Assembly: GCF_022539665.2 (NCBI RefSeq)
Contig: NC_081335.1
Span: forward strand, 7,192,001-7,256,000
DNA: 64,000 nt
DNA from: Daphnia carinata
Taxonomy: Eukaryota; Arthropoda; Branchiopoda; Diplostraca; Daphniidae
Reading direction: 5' to 3'
Both the position numbers and the translations under genes were made by a program. A model generated the notes under the pieces. It did no database searches. It saw only the letters and a program-made list of their open reading frames with translations, and was not told the origin of the DNA. Below are positions 1 through 10,473 of the stretch, in pieces (positions within the stretch are counted from its first letter, which is position 1; the number at the start of each line of letters is the position of its first letter).

Positions 1-62
1 TCCACTACCAAAGACAGAGGAGCAAGAAGACGACCGCTGTGTCATCATAGGGGCACAACTGA

Positions 63-3000
63 CTTAATGCATGGGGCATAACTGATGACCTAACACTCGC
101 TGAAGAAGAAAACGAGTCCCTGGCAGACAAGCAAAAAGCCTGCAGTAATTGGAATCAGCTAATTCAAAAAATCCAAAGCGGAAAAGCAAGAGTAAAAAAT
201 TTCGTGATGAGCAATGGAAAACTCTACAAAGAAACTATAAAGAATGGAAAGAGTTATAGAAGATTGTGCGTACCTGTCGAGTATCGTGAAAGAATCCTAT
301 ACGCCTACCATGACGACATCGTTTCCGGTCACCTTGGAATCAGTCGCACTCTACAAAAAATTTATGATCGTTACTACTGGCCGAAGATGACACTGGACAT
401 AATTCGTCATGTGCAGAGTTGCGTACACTGTCAGAGCAGAAAAGGAGTCCCAGACAAACCTCCAGGACTTCTACAATGCATTAAAGTGGAAAGACCGTTT
501 CAAAAAGTAGGAATGGACCTCCTAGGGCCATTTCCGCTCTCCACAAAAGGAAACAGAATGATTATAGTGGCAGTAGATTACCTAACCAAATGGGTAGAGT
601 TGAAAGCTATGCCCACTGGAAAGGCAGATGACGTGGCAGAGTTCTTCGTTCAACAAATCTTTCTGCGCCATGGGGCTCCAGAACAAATCATCACGGATCG
701 GGGAAAGTGCTTCATCGCCGAGCTAACTCAAGCTGTCGTCAAGAAACTGCTCACCAACCACAAGACGACTTCCAGTTATCACCCCCAGGCAAATGGAGCA
801 GTGGAGAGAATGAACCATACATTAGCCGCAATGTTGTCAATGTACGTCAGCAGTGATCAACGAGATTGGGATGAAACCTTGCAGTATGTGTGCTTCGCCT
901 ACAACACGGCTAGACAAGAGTCTACTGGATACTCACCATTCTTCCTCCTCTACGGACGTGAACCCAGACTTCCTATTGATTTGGAGTTGGAAGCAGATCC
1001 AAACCCATTGCTGGAAGAAGAGGAAGCAACAATGGGATATGCAGATCGCCTAATGACTGACTTAGCAGCAGCTAGAGAAAAAGTGAAAATTAGAATGCAG
1101 CGTGTACAGCAAAAGCAAAAAGAAACTTACGATGCACGCCATAGGGAATTGTCATTCAAAGAAGGAGATTTAGTGTTGGTCTACAAGCCTGTGCGTAAAG
1201 TGGGAAAATCAGAAAAACTTCTTCATCGTTGGCTAGGACCATTCAAAGTGTTGAGACAAACCACACCAGTGAACTATGAAGTGATATCGGCAACGGGCCG
1301 AGGAAAAACAGATATCGTTCACGTAGTGCGAATGAAATCATTCCATGAAGCTGTGCCACGTCCTGGCATCACCGAAGAAGTCTCAGAGAAAGAAGATGAA
1401 AATCAACAGGAAAAAGAAACACAAGAGATACCTGCTTCAAGTCATCCACAAATTCAGGCTGATCCAGAAGAAACACTAGTAGAACAGAGCGGTGAATCAC
1501 CAGACATCGAAGAAAACGACGTGGTCACGCCCACTTCGGAAGTAAGTGCGCCAACGTCAATTAGAAGACCCACTCGTAGCAGAAGACCTCCAACCAGATA
1601 TTTAACTCTGTTGGTGCCGTTCCTCATTTTTCTGATTGGACCGCTGTCAAGCAATTCGTTAATTCTAAGGCAAAATGCAATATTCAAACAACAAACCGAT
1701 GTCGCGTTCAGTGAATCTTCATGGACCATCGTAACAGATCTTGACTTGGGAGCCGATACCTCCGATACAGCCGACACAGCGACTGCATACCTGAAGCAAA
1801 AGATACTTCAACAACAGGAAGTTGCAGAAAAGTGGAAGAATACAGGCTTACGATCACAGCAGATAGCAGCCAGAAGAATCACCAGCAGAACGCAGACAAT
1901 CCTGAAAGGAATGGAGAATGTAGCAGAACGATTGGCAAACACCAAAAAGGCTCTAAATTCTAACCAAAGAAACCGTCGAAGTCTCGTTGACGGTGGAGGA
2001 TCAATCCTGAAATGGCTGTTTGGGGTATCAACACAAAAAGATTTAGAAGAGTTAAACAGTCAAATACAACTTGTTTCTCGAGATCAAAGAGAAGTAATCC
2101 ACATTATTGATAAACAAGCAACAATAGTGAATGAATCACTTTGGGAGTCTAGAACAAATGCAAAACTTATCGGAGAGCTACGAGGCCAGTATGCTGTACT
2201 AAGCAATATTACAACACACCTCATAGAGACAGTAGGGAACATAGGACAACTAGTACTAAATCACTTCGAGTATTACCTCCAATTGGACGAAACACTTGAA
2301 GCGATGTATCAGATCTTGCTGTGGTTGCAACAATTTGCCGATAGTCTTGACGTCGGCTTTAGTCTGTTGGCTAACGGACATTTGGCGCCACAAATTGTCT
2401 CTCCAGCAAGATTCAATAAAGTTATTAAAATGGTAAACGAGCAATTACCAAGAGGATGGTCTATTTCCAGCGACGAACTTTGGGTCGCCTACCGAGAATC
2501 AACTGTCACCGTGGCAGCCATGGAAAACTCGTTTCGTCTCTTCATACATGTTCCTATCTTCGATCACGCCCAGCAGTACAAGCTCTTCGAAATCATCAAC
2601 CTCCCGGCAGCTACAGACAATGGAACGCATGGTGTGCTGTTTGGAAATCTACCAGAATACCTTGCAGTGTCTGCCGACCTGGAAACGTATCTAGAATTGT
2701 CCAAAGAAGATGTAAAGGATTGCAGTAAAATAGGAAGACCACTGTGTAAATTCCATACCGGCATCAGCAAGAGAACAGCTCGGAAATCTTGCGCAATGGC
2801 TGTCTTTTTAAACGATTCGGCCCGAATCAACACACAATGTAAAAAGAAGTTCACAGACTGGCGTGGACCCGAAGTAGTTTACATGGGATCCAATCAATGG
2901 GTCTACTCAGCCACAAAGCCGCACGAGATTGTGTTTTCCTGTCCAGCAGGAGGAGAGCAGCCACCTTTAAGAACAACAACATTACCAGCAGTAGGAATGT

Positions 3001-3482
3001 TTGAAATACCTTTGGGATGCACCGCTCGAACCGAAGAATGGGTATTCCCAGCCAGCATGGAAGGAAGTGTAACGGCACCAAAACTGCAAGCAGTTGTTCT
3101 TCCAACAGTGAAAATCTTTGCACAAGATGTCCAAGAAGCCGAAGGTAAAAAGCACACTTTCGTCGAGCTTCCACGAGAAAACACTACGTCTGTGGACATA
3201 ATCAGTCAGCTGCTCCATCGCAACGCACAAGCAACGTTGCCATCTGAAATGACTGGAGAGCAAATTCAAAATTTAATTTTGGAAAAAGAAAAACAAAAAG
3301 AGTTTTACCTTACTCGTTATCCTTACGAGTTAGTGGCTTTCAACATCCTTTTAGTGTGTGGAATAGTGTTCCTAGTGATTAAATACTACACACTTCATAA
3401 GCGTCTTGTTGCCCATGAGAGCTGCGACAGCGCTCCACCCGGAGACGGCGGGAGAGATGAAATGGAGACTGAAAATCTCTAA
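63..3482 (+). CDS. Integrase fused in frame to Env-like glycoprotein (retroelement pol-env)
   Basis: The frame is open from 63, where an in-frame stop lies just upstream; the first convenient start (GTG, 204) is arbitrary because the protein continues from the RNase H side. Numbering from 204, a zinc-binding HHCC set (H36, H43, C73, C76) precedes a D,D-35-E core (D105, D165, E201) and a GPY/F-like C-terminal module around residues 345-395. Without a stop the chain becomes an Env: a hydrophobic signal or membrane segment near residue 470, a basic furin-like site near 590 followed by a glycine-rich stretch resembling a fusion peptide, a cysteine-bearing ectodomain, and a transmembrane helix near 1040-1062 with a short tail. 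The layout is that of insect errantivirus Env and baculovirus F-type proteins. In known errantiviruses env is usually expressed from a spliced RNA, so the uninterrupted pol-env frame is unusual. No internal stop or frameshift was seen. Confidence 0.88.
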   Translation, partial: LNAWGITDDLTLAEEENESLADKQKACSNWNQLIQKIQSGKARVKNFVMSNGKLYKETIKNGKSYRRLCVPVEYRERILYAYHDDIVSGHLGISRTLQKIYDRYYWPKMTLDIIRHVQSCVHCQSRKGVPDKPPGLLQCIKVERPFQKVGMDLLGPFPLSTKGNRMIIVAVDYLTKWVELKAMPTGKADDVAEFFVQQIFLRHGAPEQIITDRGKCFIAELTQAVVKKLLTNHKTTSSYHPQANGAVERMNHTLAAMLSMYVSSDQRDWDETLQYVCFAYNTARQESTGYSPFFLLYGREPRLPIDLELEADPNPLLEEEEATMGYADRLMTDLAAAREKVKIRMQRVQQKQKETYDARHRELSFKEGDLVLVYKPVRKVGKSEKLLHRWLGPFKVLRQTTPVNYEVISATGRGKTDIVHVVRMKSFHEAVPRPGITEEVSEKEDENQQEKETQEIPASSHPQIQADPEETLVEQSGESPDIEENDVVTPTSEVSAPTSIRRPTRSRRPPTRYLTLLVPFLIFLIGPLSSNSLILRQNAIFKQQTDVAFSESSWTIVTDLDLGADTSDTADTATAYLKQKILQQQEVAEKWKNTGLRSQQIAARRITSRTQTILKGMENVAERLANTKKALNSNQRNRRSLVDGGGSILKWLFGVSTQKDLEELNSQIQLVSRDQREVIHIIDKQATIVNESLWESRTNAKLIGELRGQYAVLSNITTHLIETVGNIGQLVLNHFEYYLQLDETLEAMYQILLWLQQFADSLDVGFSLLANGHLAPQIVSPARFNKVIKMVNEQLPRGWSISSDELWVAYRESTVTVAAMENSFRLFIHVPIFDHAQQYKLFEIINLPAATDNGTHGVLFGNLPEYLAVSADLETYLELSKEDVKDCSKIGRPLCKFHTGISKRTARKSCAMAVFLNDSARINTQCKKKFTDWRGPEVVYMGSNQWVYSATKPHEIVFSCPAGGEQPPLRTTTLPAVGMFEIPLGCTARTEEWVFPASMEGSVTAPKLQAVVLPTVKIFAQDVQEAEGKKHTFVELPRENTTSVDIISQLLHRNAQATLPSEMTGEQIQNLILEKEKQKEFYLTRYPYELVAFNILLVCGIVFLVIKYYTLHKRLVAHESCDSAPPGDGGRDEMETENL

Positions 3483-3586
3483 AAACAAAATTGTTTAGTG
3501 ATAAAGTGAAAAAAAAAAACAAAAAAAAAACAACTGCTGTGTTAAAAGTGAAAAAAGTGTATTGTCAAAGAACAAAAAATGTACAA

Positions 3587-3805
3587 TTATGCTCCTCGGT
3601 TAACGGGATAATCTAAAAAATAGTGGTTTTCAGCTTCATGTTCCTCTGCTTGAGCGTTCAAAACCTCAAGCCAAACAAGCCGAGCGTCTACCCTGGCTTG
3701 CACTTCAGCTTGCGTCACCTCTCTGTAAAAATAAGAGCGGCGAGGAGTTGGATGGTAGATGTCCTCATCGGACTCCACCCACCAAAGAAAACGGGCATGA
3801 AAATG
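3587..3805 (-). other. Antisense open frame of protein-like composition, downstream of env
   Basis: A minus-strand frame of about 63 codons from a GTG at 3778 remains open upstream into the hexanucleotide repeat. Its composition is charged and helical-looking (rich in E, A and V, with an ESDED start) rather than random, and it ends at a TAA at 3587-3589. I do not recognise a family. It could be an exon of a captured or antisense gene inside the element's 3' region, or chance. No splice acceptor could be fixed with confidence. The opposite strand has an overlapping frame of simple composition that I do not consider coding. Confidence 0.25.
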
Positions 3806-3808
3806 AAC

Positions 3809-3838
3809 ACGGGCACGGGCACGGGCACGGGCACGGGC
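3809..3838 (+). repeat. Hexanucleotide microsatellite (ACGGGC)5
   Basis: Five perfect head-to-tail copies of ACGGGC lie between env and the 3' LTR of element 1. A diverged GGGCATGAAAATGAACAC stretch precedes it. Confidence 0.9.
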
Positions 3839-3999
3839 ATGAATCGAACTAAAGACGGAAGGCAGCTGTTGAATTTCTTACACATCATAACGTTGAAGTT
3901 TACCTTTTTTCACACCTTTAAGTGAATTACTAATTATAGCCGTCTTTCTTATTCGTGTATCCCTTCCGTAGCGCTAGCCTTTTCGATAAAAGCTCAATA

Positions 4000-4170
4000 A
4001 CCTCTCTAAAGCGACCGCGCTTTATCGTGTGTTTGATTACTACTGTAGTTGTCCTTTTACCTCTCTAAAGCGACCGCGCTTTATCGTATGCTTGACTTTT
4101 ACTATAGTCCTTCCTTTACCTTAATAAAGCGACCTCGCTCTTTTGTATGCTTTCTCATTACTATAGCTTA
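4000..4170 (+). repeat. Three tandem copies of a ~59-bp unit with a palindromic core
   Basis: Three consecutive units each open with a TACCTCTCTAAAGCG-like segment (starting near 4000, 4059 and 4119). The first two carry AAAGCGACCGCGCTTT, a near-perfect palindrome; the third is more diverged (AAAGCGACCTCGCTCTTT). Each unit closes with a TACTATAG-like segment. The array lies between env and the LTR, where errantiviruses can carry regulatory or insulator repeats. Any regulatory function here is inference. Confidence 0.75.
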
Positions 4171-4278
4171 TGATGAATTTTGGAAAATCACGGGTTTCCC
4201 CACCATTTGTTTATGTCCTTGATTACCTTCTAATGATTATCAGTACAGTCGGGTCGCCTGTCTTGAAGAAGGGGGACC

Positions 4279-4657
4279 TGTCGCGAGGGGAAATAGTGAC
4301 GTGATTGTCATTTCTGAAAAGACGTGACAACCAACGTTTGAATGGCGTACAATGCAGCTTCCCTTGAAAAGGATGCTGCAACACGCCAATAAGTAGTAAA
4401 AGATAGTTATCCCTAGAATTCATGTAACCCTAGAGATGGGGCGTATATTCTTCACGAAGGGTATAAAAACCCCTACATTTTTAGCCCTAAGTTAGTTCTT
4501 GTCAGCTCTGAAGTTCTTAAGTTCCCTTCAAGTTCTCCTACAGTTCTCTTCACGTTCGAAGTTAAGTAGAAAAGTGGTTATTCTTTATGTTTGCTATGTT
4601 TTGTATTTTCCCCTTTTAAATTCAATACAATTCATTAACAAAGTAAAGTCCAGTGTG
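4279..4657 (+). repeat. Probable 3' LTR of element 1
   Basis: A purine run (GAAGAAGGGGGA, 4265-4276) that could act as polypurine tract is followed two bases later by TGTCGCG. The segment ends in GTGTGACA, giving TGTC...GACA inverted termini. A TATA-like GGGTATAAAAACCCC lies near 4458-4472. The 5' LTR is outside the window, so the left boundary cannot be confirmed by comparison; an alternative start is TGTAACCC near 4422. Confidence 0.55.
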
Positions 4658-4701
4658 ACAATATAGTTCATGTTCTCTTGTAATTTAAATTAAAATAGGA
4701 G
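4658..4701 (+). repeat. Truncated start of dispersed repeat family A
   Basis: About 43 bp match the first bases of the full repeat at 10753, including GTAATTTAAATTAAAATAGG, with one substitution in the compared part. The match stops where the truncated gag of element 2 begins. This fragment sits between the two env elements. Confidence 0.8.
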
Positions 4702-4719
4702 AAACAAGAAAACTTCGGA

Positions 4720-5379
4720 ATGTCCCTAGAAGGAACTGCAAGAAAATGGTTCCTTTCTGCTGGAGACTTTACCCAATGGGAAGATACGCCAGCAGTTGCC
4801 GCAGCCGCGGGAGTCCAAGCAGCTCCTTCTGTGGTAGGATTGCGAACGAGGTTCCTTAGCGAATTTCAACCGCAGCACTACACCCGTTATCAAGAAGCAA
4901 AACTTCGACAGCGTAAGCAAGGAATCGATGAACCAGGGGAAGACTATTTCTATGACATCATTGATTTGTGCCGCAAAGTAGATCCAAGAATGTCAGAAGA
5001 GGCGAAAGTGGATTACCTATTCAAAGGACTGAAACCTACTTTGTTGGAAAAGATGTGGGTCGTCAACCCGGCGACGACTCAAGAATTTTTGGCAGCGCTA
5101 AAGCTTCACACTGAGGCTTTGGAAGTTGCCGCTCGACCAGATTGGGTGATAAGCATGCTTGATTCTGAAGGAAAAAGACCGCCACCCAAAGAGGAAAGAA
5201 AAGATGATCTTCGAGATCTGGTATTAGAATTGAAGGCAGAAATAGAAGAGATGAAACGGACTTCTAAACCAAGCAAGCCTTGGGCTGAAAGGGATAAACC
5301 CAAGCCATCACGAACGACGGATGGAAAACCGATTTGCCATCGTTGTGGAAAGGCAGGACACATCGCACGCGTTTGTTGA
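4720..5379 (+). pseudogene. Gag, N-terminally truncated (element 2)
   Basis: The first residues (SLEGTARKWF) match the middle of Ty3/Gypsy capsid domains, so the usual N-terminal part is gone; the ATG at 4720 is an internal methionine. A charged linker leads to one CCHC zinc knuckle (CHRCGKAGHIARVC) at the extreme C terminus. The frame ends in TGA immediately after the last knuckle cysteine, and the pol frame continues in the same phase beyond it. The left junction is to the family A fragment, not to an LTR or leader. The capsid and nucleocapsid would package the element RNA; this copy cannot supply a full capsid. Confidence 0.8.
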
Positions 5380-7877
5380 ACAGATCTAAAGCAAGAGAAT
5401 AAAAAGCCAGATGTTCCTAAAGGAGACGAGAGAAGACCGGCTAAAAGGGACGAAAGAAAGGTTCCACGAAATGAAGAACAAGACGAACCCGCATCGGTCG
5501 GAATAGTGTCGACAGATGAGGAGGAAGATAAAGAATCTACCGTACTCATTATCCAACCGGCCAAGCTGATTACCGAAGATGTTGTTTATCAAGGGATGGA
5601 GCTTAAAGCTGTCATCGATACAGGAGCTGTAGTATCGGTAGCCTCACCCAAACTGCAAGAGAAGTTACAAGCAAAATGGGTTTCCTGCAAAGTACCCTCT
5701 GTAGTGACAGCCAGTGAACAAAAGGTACTTCCAGTGGGAGCCATCGAGATAGAAGTGGAACATCGGGGCATGGAGGCCAAAGGAAAAGTGATTGTCCTCG
5801 CAATGAAAAACATCGAATGGTTGCTAGGAAACGACATCCTGAAACAATTCAACAGATTGGAGATAAATTACGATGGTAATGGATCAGACTTGATGTTGGG
5901 AAGAATGCCCATTAACATCATCGAAGAGGAAGAAGTAAAGTCCACACAAAAACTAATTACAAAAACTGGAAGAATGTTGCCTGCAAGAACAATCGTCTCA
6001 GTGGAAATTGAACCGGCTACTTTACAAGAAAACACCGGAATGATAGAACCATCAGAACAGCTAGCTCGAGTGAAGGGTGTAACGTCAGGAAAAGTTCTGG
6101 TGTCAACCGTACAACCGTTGGGACAGGTGCTCATGGTTAACTTAAACAACCATCAGACTTACATTCAAGAAGGAACAGTACTTGGACAGATGGAGCCAAT
6201 AAATTCACCTGTTGTAGCTGTGGACGAACGAGAGCAGACGGAGAAGCCCGAAGAGCACTACGAAAAAGATGAAGCAATCCTTGTACTGAAAGAAGAAAAA
6301 GTTACGCAAGGAGAAACGGAGCTGATTCCGCGTCAAGCCTTTCGAGCACAAATAGCAGAGAACTTCCCACAACAAGAAGCAGAAGAATTAGTAGATGTCC
6401 TACAAGAATTCAGTTCCTGTTTTGCGCTGAAAAATAGTGAACTTGGGATGTGTAAGGTAGCTGAACACGAGATTCACACGGGAATGTCGGCACCGGTACA
6501 TCAAGTTCCTAATAAAAGCGCATGGAAAGAAAGGTACATCATACAGAAACAAGTAGAAGAAATGCTGGAGAAACAAGTGATCGAACCATCTAACAGCCCT
6601 TGGGCATCGCCAGTGGTTCTGGTAAAGAAAAAAGGACGGCAGCTGGAGATTTTGTGTTGACTATCGTCGTCTTAATGCTGTATCGGTGAAGGACGTGTAC
6701 CCATTGCCAAGGTTTGAGGAGACATTGTCCCGGATGGGCAATGCCTGCATCTTCTCTACAATGGACCTGGAGAGTGGGTATTGGCAAGTATGAATCCCAT
6801 GCATGAAGAACACAAGGGAAAAACGACGTTCGTGACACCAGATGGCCTTACCAGTTTCTGGTAATGCCGTTTGGACTGGTATCGGCCCCAGGCACCTTCC
6901 AGCGGATGATGGATCTAGTGTTGTCAGGTCTAAGGTGGACGATTTGTTTAGTCTACTTGGACGACATCATCATCTACGCGGGAAGTGCAAACGAACATCT
7001 AGTGCGTATTCGACAAGTGCTCACAGCATTGCATAACGCAGGGCTAAAAATTAAGCTAGTGAAGTGTCAGTTTGCCGCCCAAGAAGTGAAAGCTTTAGGC
7101 CCTGTGATCAGTGGAGAAGGCATTCGTCCTGATCCGGAAAAACTAAAAGCTATAGAAAATTTCCCGTCACCAAGCTTGTTACAGAAACCGGCTGAACAAC
7201 TGAAGTGCGTTCGTAGTTTTATAGGATTGTGTTCCTATTACAGACGGCTTATAACACAGTTCGCCCACGTAGCCAAACCCTTGACAGACATGTTCAAGAA
7301 GGGGGGAAGCTTCGTGTGGGAAGGACCGCAAGAAGAAAGCTTCAAGTCTTTAAAGATAGCACTGATTAGAGCCGCTACACTAGCGTATCCAGATATCACA
7401 AAACCCTTCGAAATTCACCCAGATGCGTGTGATTACGGTCTTGGGGCGGTGCTGCTACAAAGAGTGGACAACGTAGAAAGACCTCTGGCCTACGCAAGCC
7501 ACCTCGTGGCAAAAAGTGAAAATAACTATTCCATAACGGAAAAAGAATGCCTTGCGTTGGTCTGGGCAGTGAAGAAGTTTCGAAGTTACATCTGGGGAAT
7601 GGAAACCATCGTGGTAACCGATCACCACGCTCTGTGCTGGCTACTTAGTAAAAAGGACTTGGCAGGACGTCTAGCACGCTGGAGTCTTCAACTACAGGAA
7701 TTTCTCTTAAGAATCGTGCGTCGCAATGGAAGATTGCATGCAGACGCAGATGCGCTATCACGCTACCCCGCGAATGTCGTAACGAGTTCAGACGAAGGCT
7801 TAACCTACATTCTGGCCGCGTTAAGCATCGACCAGGACACTAAGAAAGAATTCCAGCGCGCTCAACAAGAGGAATAG
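5380..7877 (+). pseudogene. Pol: protease, reverse transcriptase, RNase H (element 2)
   Basis: Same phase as gag up to 6660. A retropepsin motif (VIDTGA) lies at 5614-5631. The RT begins with the usual proline/tryptophan lead-in ([13 protein letters not shown]), then loses frame near 6640 (one extra base in a purine run), near 6790 and near 6850. The later part (6864-7877) is intact and holds the catalytic YLDD. RNase H follows, with PDACDYGLGAVL, a conserved KECLALVWAVKKFR helix and HADADALSRYP. The frame stops at 7877, just where the integrase should begin. Function would be element replication; the lesions make this copy non-coding. Confidence 0.85.
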
Positions 7878-8071
7878 AGCGAATGTTTGCCGCCATCAAA
7901 AAAGGGAAGGTTTCGGGATGCTATCGAATCAAAGATGACTTGCTGTTCTACGAAAAATTCAAGTTGCTTCCGAAGAATTGCAAGAGAACAAAAATGGGGA
8001 GCCAGAAGAAGAAGCATCTGCAAATTCGTCAGATCAAGAAGAATTAGAAGAAGCAGATACAAGGCCCTCAA
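7878..8071 (+). other. Integrase deletion junction (element 2)
   Basis: Reading past the pol stop gives the start of an integrase N-terminal region comparable to 170-240 of element 1 (lysine-rich, then a KDDLLFYEKF-like segment). After about 7955 the sequence resembles the acidic linker between integrase and Env. Everything from the HHCC zinc region through the D,D-35-E core is missing, roughly 1 kb judged against element 1. Confidence 0.65.
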
Positions 8072-10109
8072 ATGATGCCAGAAACGGCAGAAACAGACAT
8101 TGAAAATCCAATTGTACCGCCACCAAGACAAGAAAGACAAGAAAATTTGCAAGTGGCAGGAGCAGAAAACTCAAGCGTACGAAGATCTGCTCGCATAGCG
8201 CAAAGGAGAACAGTAATGTTAACCTTACCTTTGTTGCTACTGCTTTCCTTATTTTCAGGACCAACGACCTCAAATGAAATACTCGCCTATCAAGGCGTAA
8301 TCTTCAAAATAGAAGGAGAGATAGCCTTTTCAGACTCTGAGTGGGTAGCCGTCACCGACTTCACATTCAATCCTTTAGAGACCGTCATTAAAACTCTACA
8401 TGATGTATTAGGAAGAAAGGTCAACATTCTGAACTTCCGATACGAAGGTCCAAACGACGGGTTAAAAAAAGAATAAAAGAAGAGGTCGAGAAACGAGCAC
8501 GGGCAGAATTAAAAACCTGAAAAAGAGTCAAGAAAGGCTTACAGAACTAAAACAAGCAGTAAATATAGGCAGTACCCGTAAGAAAAGAGGCCTAATCGAC
8601 GGAGGAGGAAAAGTTCTCAATTGGCTCTTTGGAGTGTCCACTGAAGAAGATCTAGAACACGTCAACAATCATGTTGAAAAGTTATCAACAGAAACCACTT
8701 CCATCGCTCACGCGTTGGAAGTGCACGCATCACTAATCAACGAGACGCTTTGGGAAACAAAAGCGACGTCGAACGCCGTTGAAGAACTGCAAAACGTTTT
8801 TGAAAAACTAGAACGTGAGGCGTGGAAAACAGATCACAAAATTGATGGAATTACCCAAGAAGTCGAAAAACATGAGATAGCCAGAGCAGCCATTGAAAAC
8901 ACCTTTCGTGAAATCAAGTCAGCCTTGGTTTGGCTAGACGAATCGATTGAAGATTTTGCCGTCGGCCTAGCAACAATGGCAATGGAAAGACGTCCAGCAC
9001 TACTTGTCCCACCTATGCAAATCCAAGCAGTGTTGAAGGAAATAAAAGCAATTTTGCCATCTGGATGGTCTTTGAGCCATTCTATTCAAACGGGAGACAC
9101 CTGGCAAGTTTATAAAGATGCAAAAGTATCTGTGGCAGCAATTGAAGACAATTTAAGAATTTTCATTCACTTACCTGTGTTCGAGTTCCCATTTGGATTC
9201 ACATTATACGAGGTAATAAGCTTGCCAAGACCAACGAAAAACGCCACCCAAAGGGCACAATTTCATCCATTACCGGCCTTCTTAGCTGTGGCAAACGATA
9301 GACAAGCGTTTACCGAATTGTCAACACACGAAGCACATCGCTGCATGATGACAACCACATCCATTTGCCCTATCAGCAGAGCAATAAACAAAAGGCATAA
9401 GGAACCAAGCTGCGCAATGGCATTGTTTCTAAAAGATGAGAAAAGAAGCCGCGTACAATGCTCAACAAAATTATCTCCATGGACAGGACAACAAACTGTG
9501 TACCTGGGACACCGAAGATGGGGATACACTTCAGCACAAGAAATGACAATAACAATAACTTGTCCAAACAGCAGAGGAAAAACTAACACAGTGATTAAAC
9601 GTGAACCTTTCGATGTGTTTGAAGTACCAGCAACATGTACGGCGTACACAGAAGATTGGATTTTTCAAGCAAGCTTCAAAAAGAACGTTAAGCATTCGTT
9701 GAACAACGTTACACTACCACCGCTATCCGAATTGGAAAATGCAGACCTTATTCCACAAGAGTATGAAACGCGGGATATGGAAACGGCAGAACCAGAAACA
9801 AGAAAATGGAAAAATAGGCCTCAGGCAGCAAGCAAGGCCTCAATACAAAGCCGCGTTACCCTTATGGGGGAACATTTACGGATAATAGAAGAAGAAGAAA
9901 AAGAAAGAAAGAACCCCGAACGTACAATCAACGTCCGATATCCCTTCGAAATTATCGGTGCTATAGCCAAACTGTTTCTCAGCTTGGCAATAGCACTATT
10001 CCTTAGCAGACGACAAAACAAAGTCGTTCTGTCAAACCTGACTAAACGAGTGAACGAACTCGAAAGTCAACTGAAAAACCACGAAGAGGAAGTTGAAGAG
10101 CAGCTGTAA
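8072..10109 (+). pseudogene. Env-like glycoprotein with frame changes (element 2)
   Basis: The first piece (8072-8476) holds an RRSARIAQRR basic stretch, a strong hydrophobic segment (LLLLLSLFSG) and the start of the ectodomain. Two frame changes near 8465 and 8512 separate it from the rest, which is open from about 8515 to 10109. A furin-like basic site and glycine-rich segment at 8570-8612 match the position in element 1. The ectodomain contains paired cysteines, and a transmembrane helix lies near 9955-10010, followed by a coiled-coil-like acidic tail. The family is errantivirus Env/baculovirus F-like. It is broken at the N-terminal third and is annotated as a relic only. Confidence 0.85.
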
Positions 10110-10473
10110 AACGTTCTTCATACGTCATCAAACTTTTTTTTTCCTCTTCTTGCTTCTTAAACTTTATTTTCCTATTTTAAATTTGAGTGTTCCTATAATA
10201 TAGGCATAGGAAAATTGAAAGAAAAATATTTCTTTTGATATAGAATTAGAAATTCTACTATAAAAAATGTTCTTTTTGAAAACTTTTTCTCAAAAAACGT
10301 ATATTTAGGCAAAATGGTGAAAATGTTCCAAATGTTATCAATAGAAATAGGAAATTGCCTAGAGTAAACCCAATATGAATGTTTCTTTCAAATAATTAGA
10401 AAATAACATAGTTATCTTGGCCTGTGCGAAAATTGTATTGCAATCGGGACGAGTTGCAGTCTGAGAGGGGGAT
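10110..10473 (+). other. 3' untranslated region and polypurine tract of element 2
   Basis: AT-rich, no coding signal. It ends with the purine run AGAGGGGGA directly before the LTR start, the position expected for a plus-strand primer. Confidence 0.7.

Larger units (their letters stand above)
1..4657 (+). mobile_element. Env-bearing Ty3/Gypsy-like LTR retrotransposon, 3' part (element 1)
   Basis: The window opens inside the pol region of an errantivirus-like element: an RNase H/integrase linker, the integrase, an Env-like glycoprotein, an untranslated segment with tandem repeats, and a probable 3' LTR ending in TGTGACA at 4657. Gag, protease and reverse transcriptase would lie left of the window edge, so their absence is not evidence of deletion. 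The integrase-Env frame is open for more than 3.4 kb, which suggests a relatively young insertion compared with element 2. The 3' flank begins ATAT, compatible with the alternating purine/pyrimidine targets known for errantiviruses; that target inference is tentative. Confidence 0.85.

Noticed and set aside
2456..3269. Several frames on both strands within the Env region
   Set aside because: Shadow frames of the Env coding sequence with no independent support.
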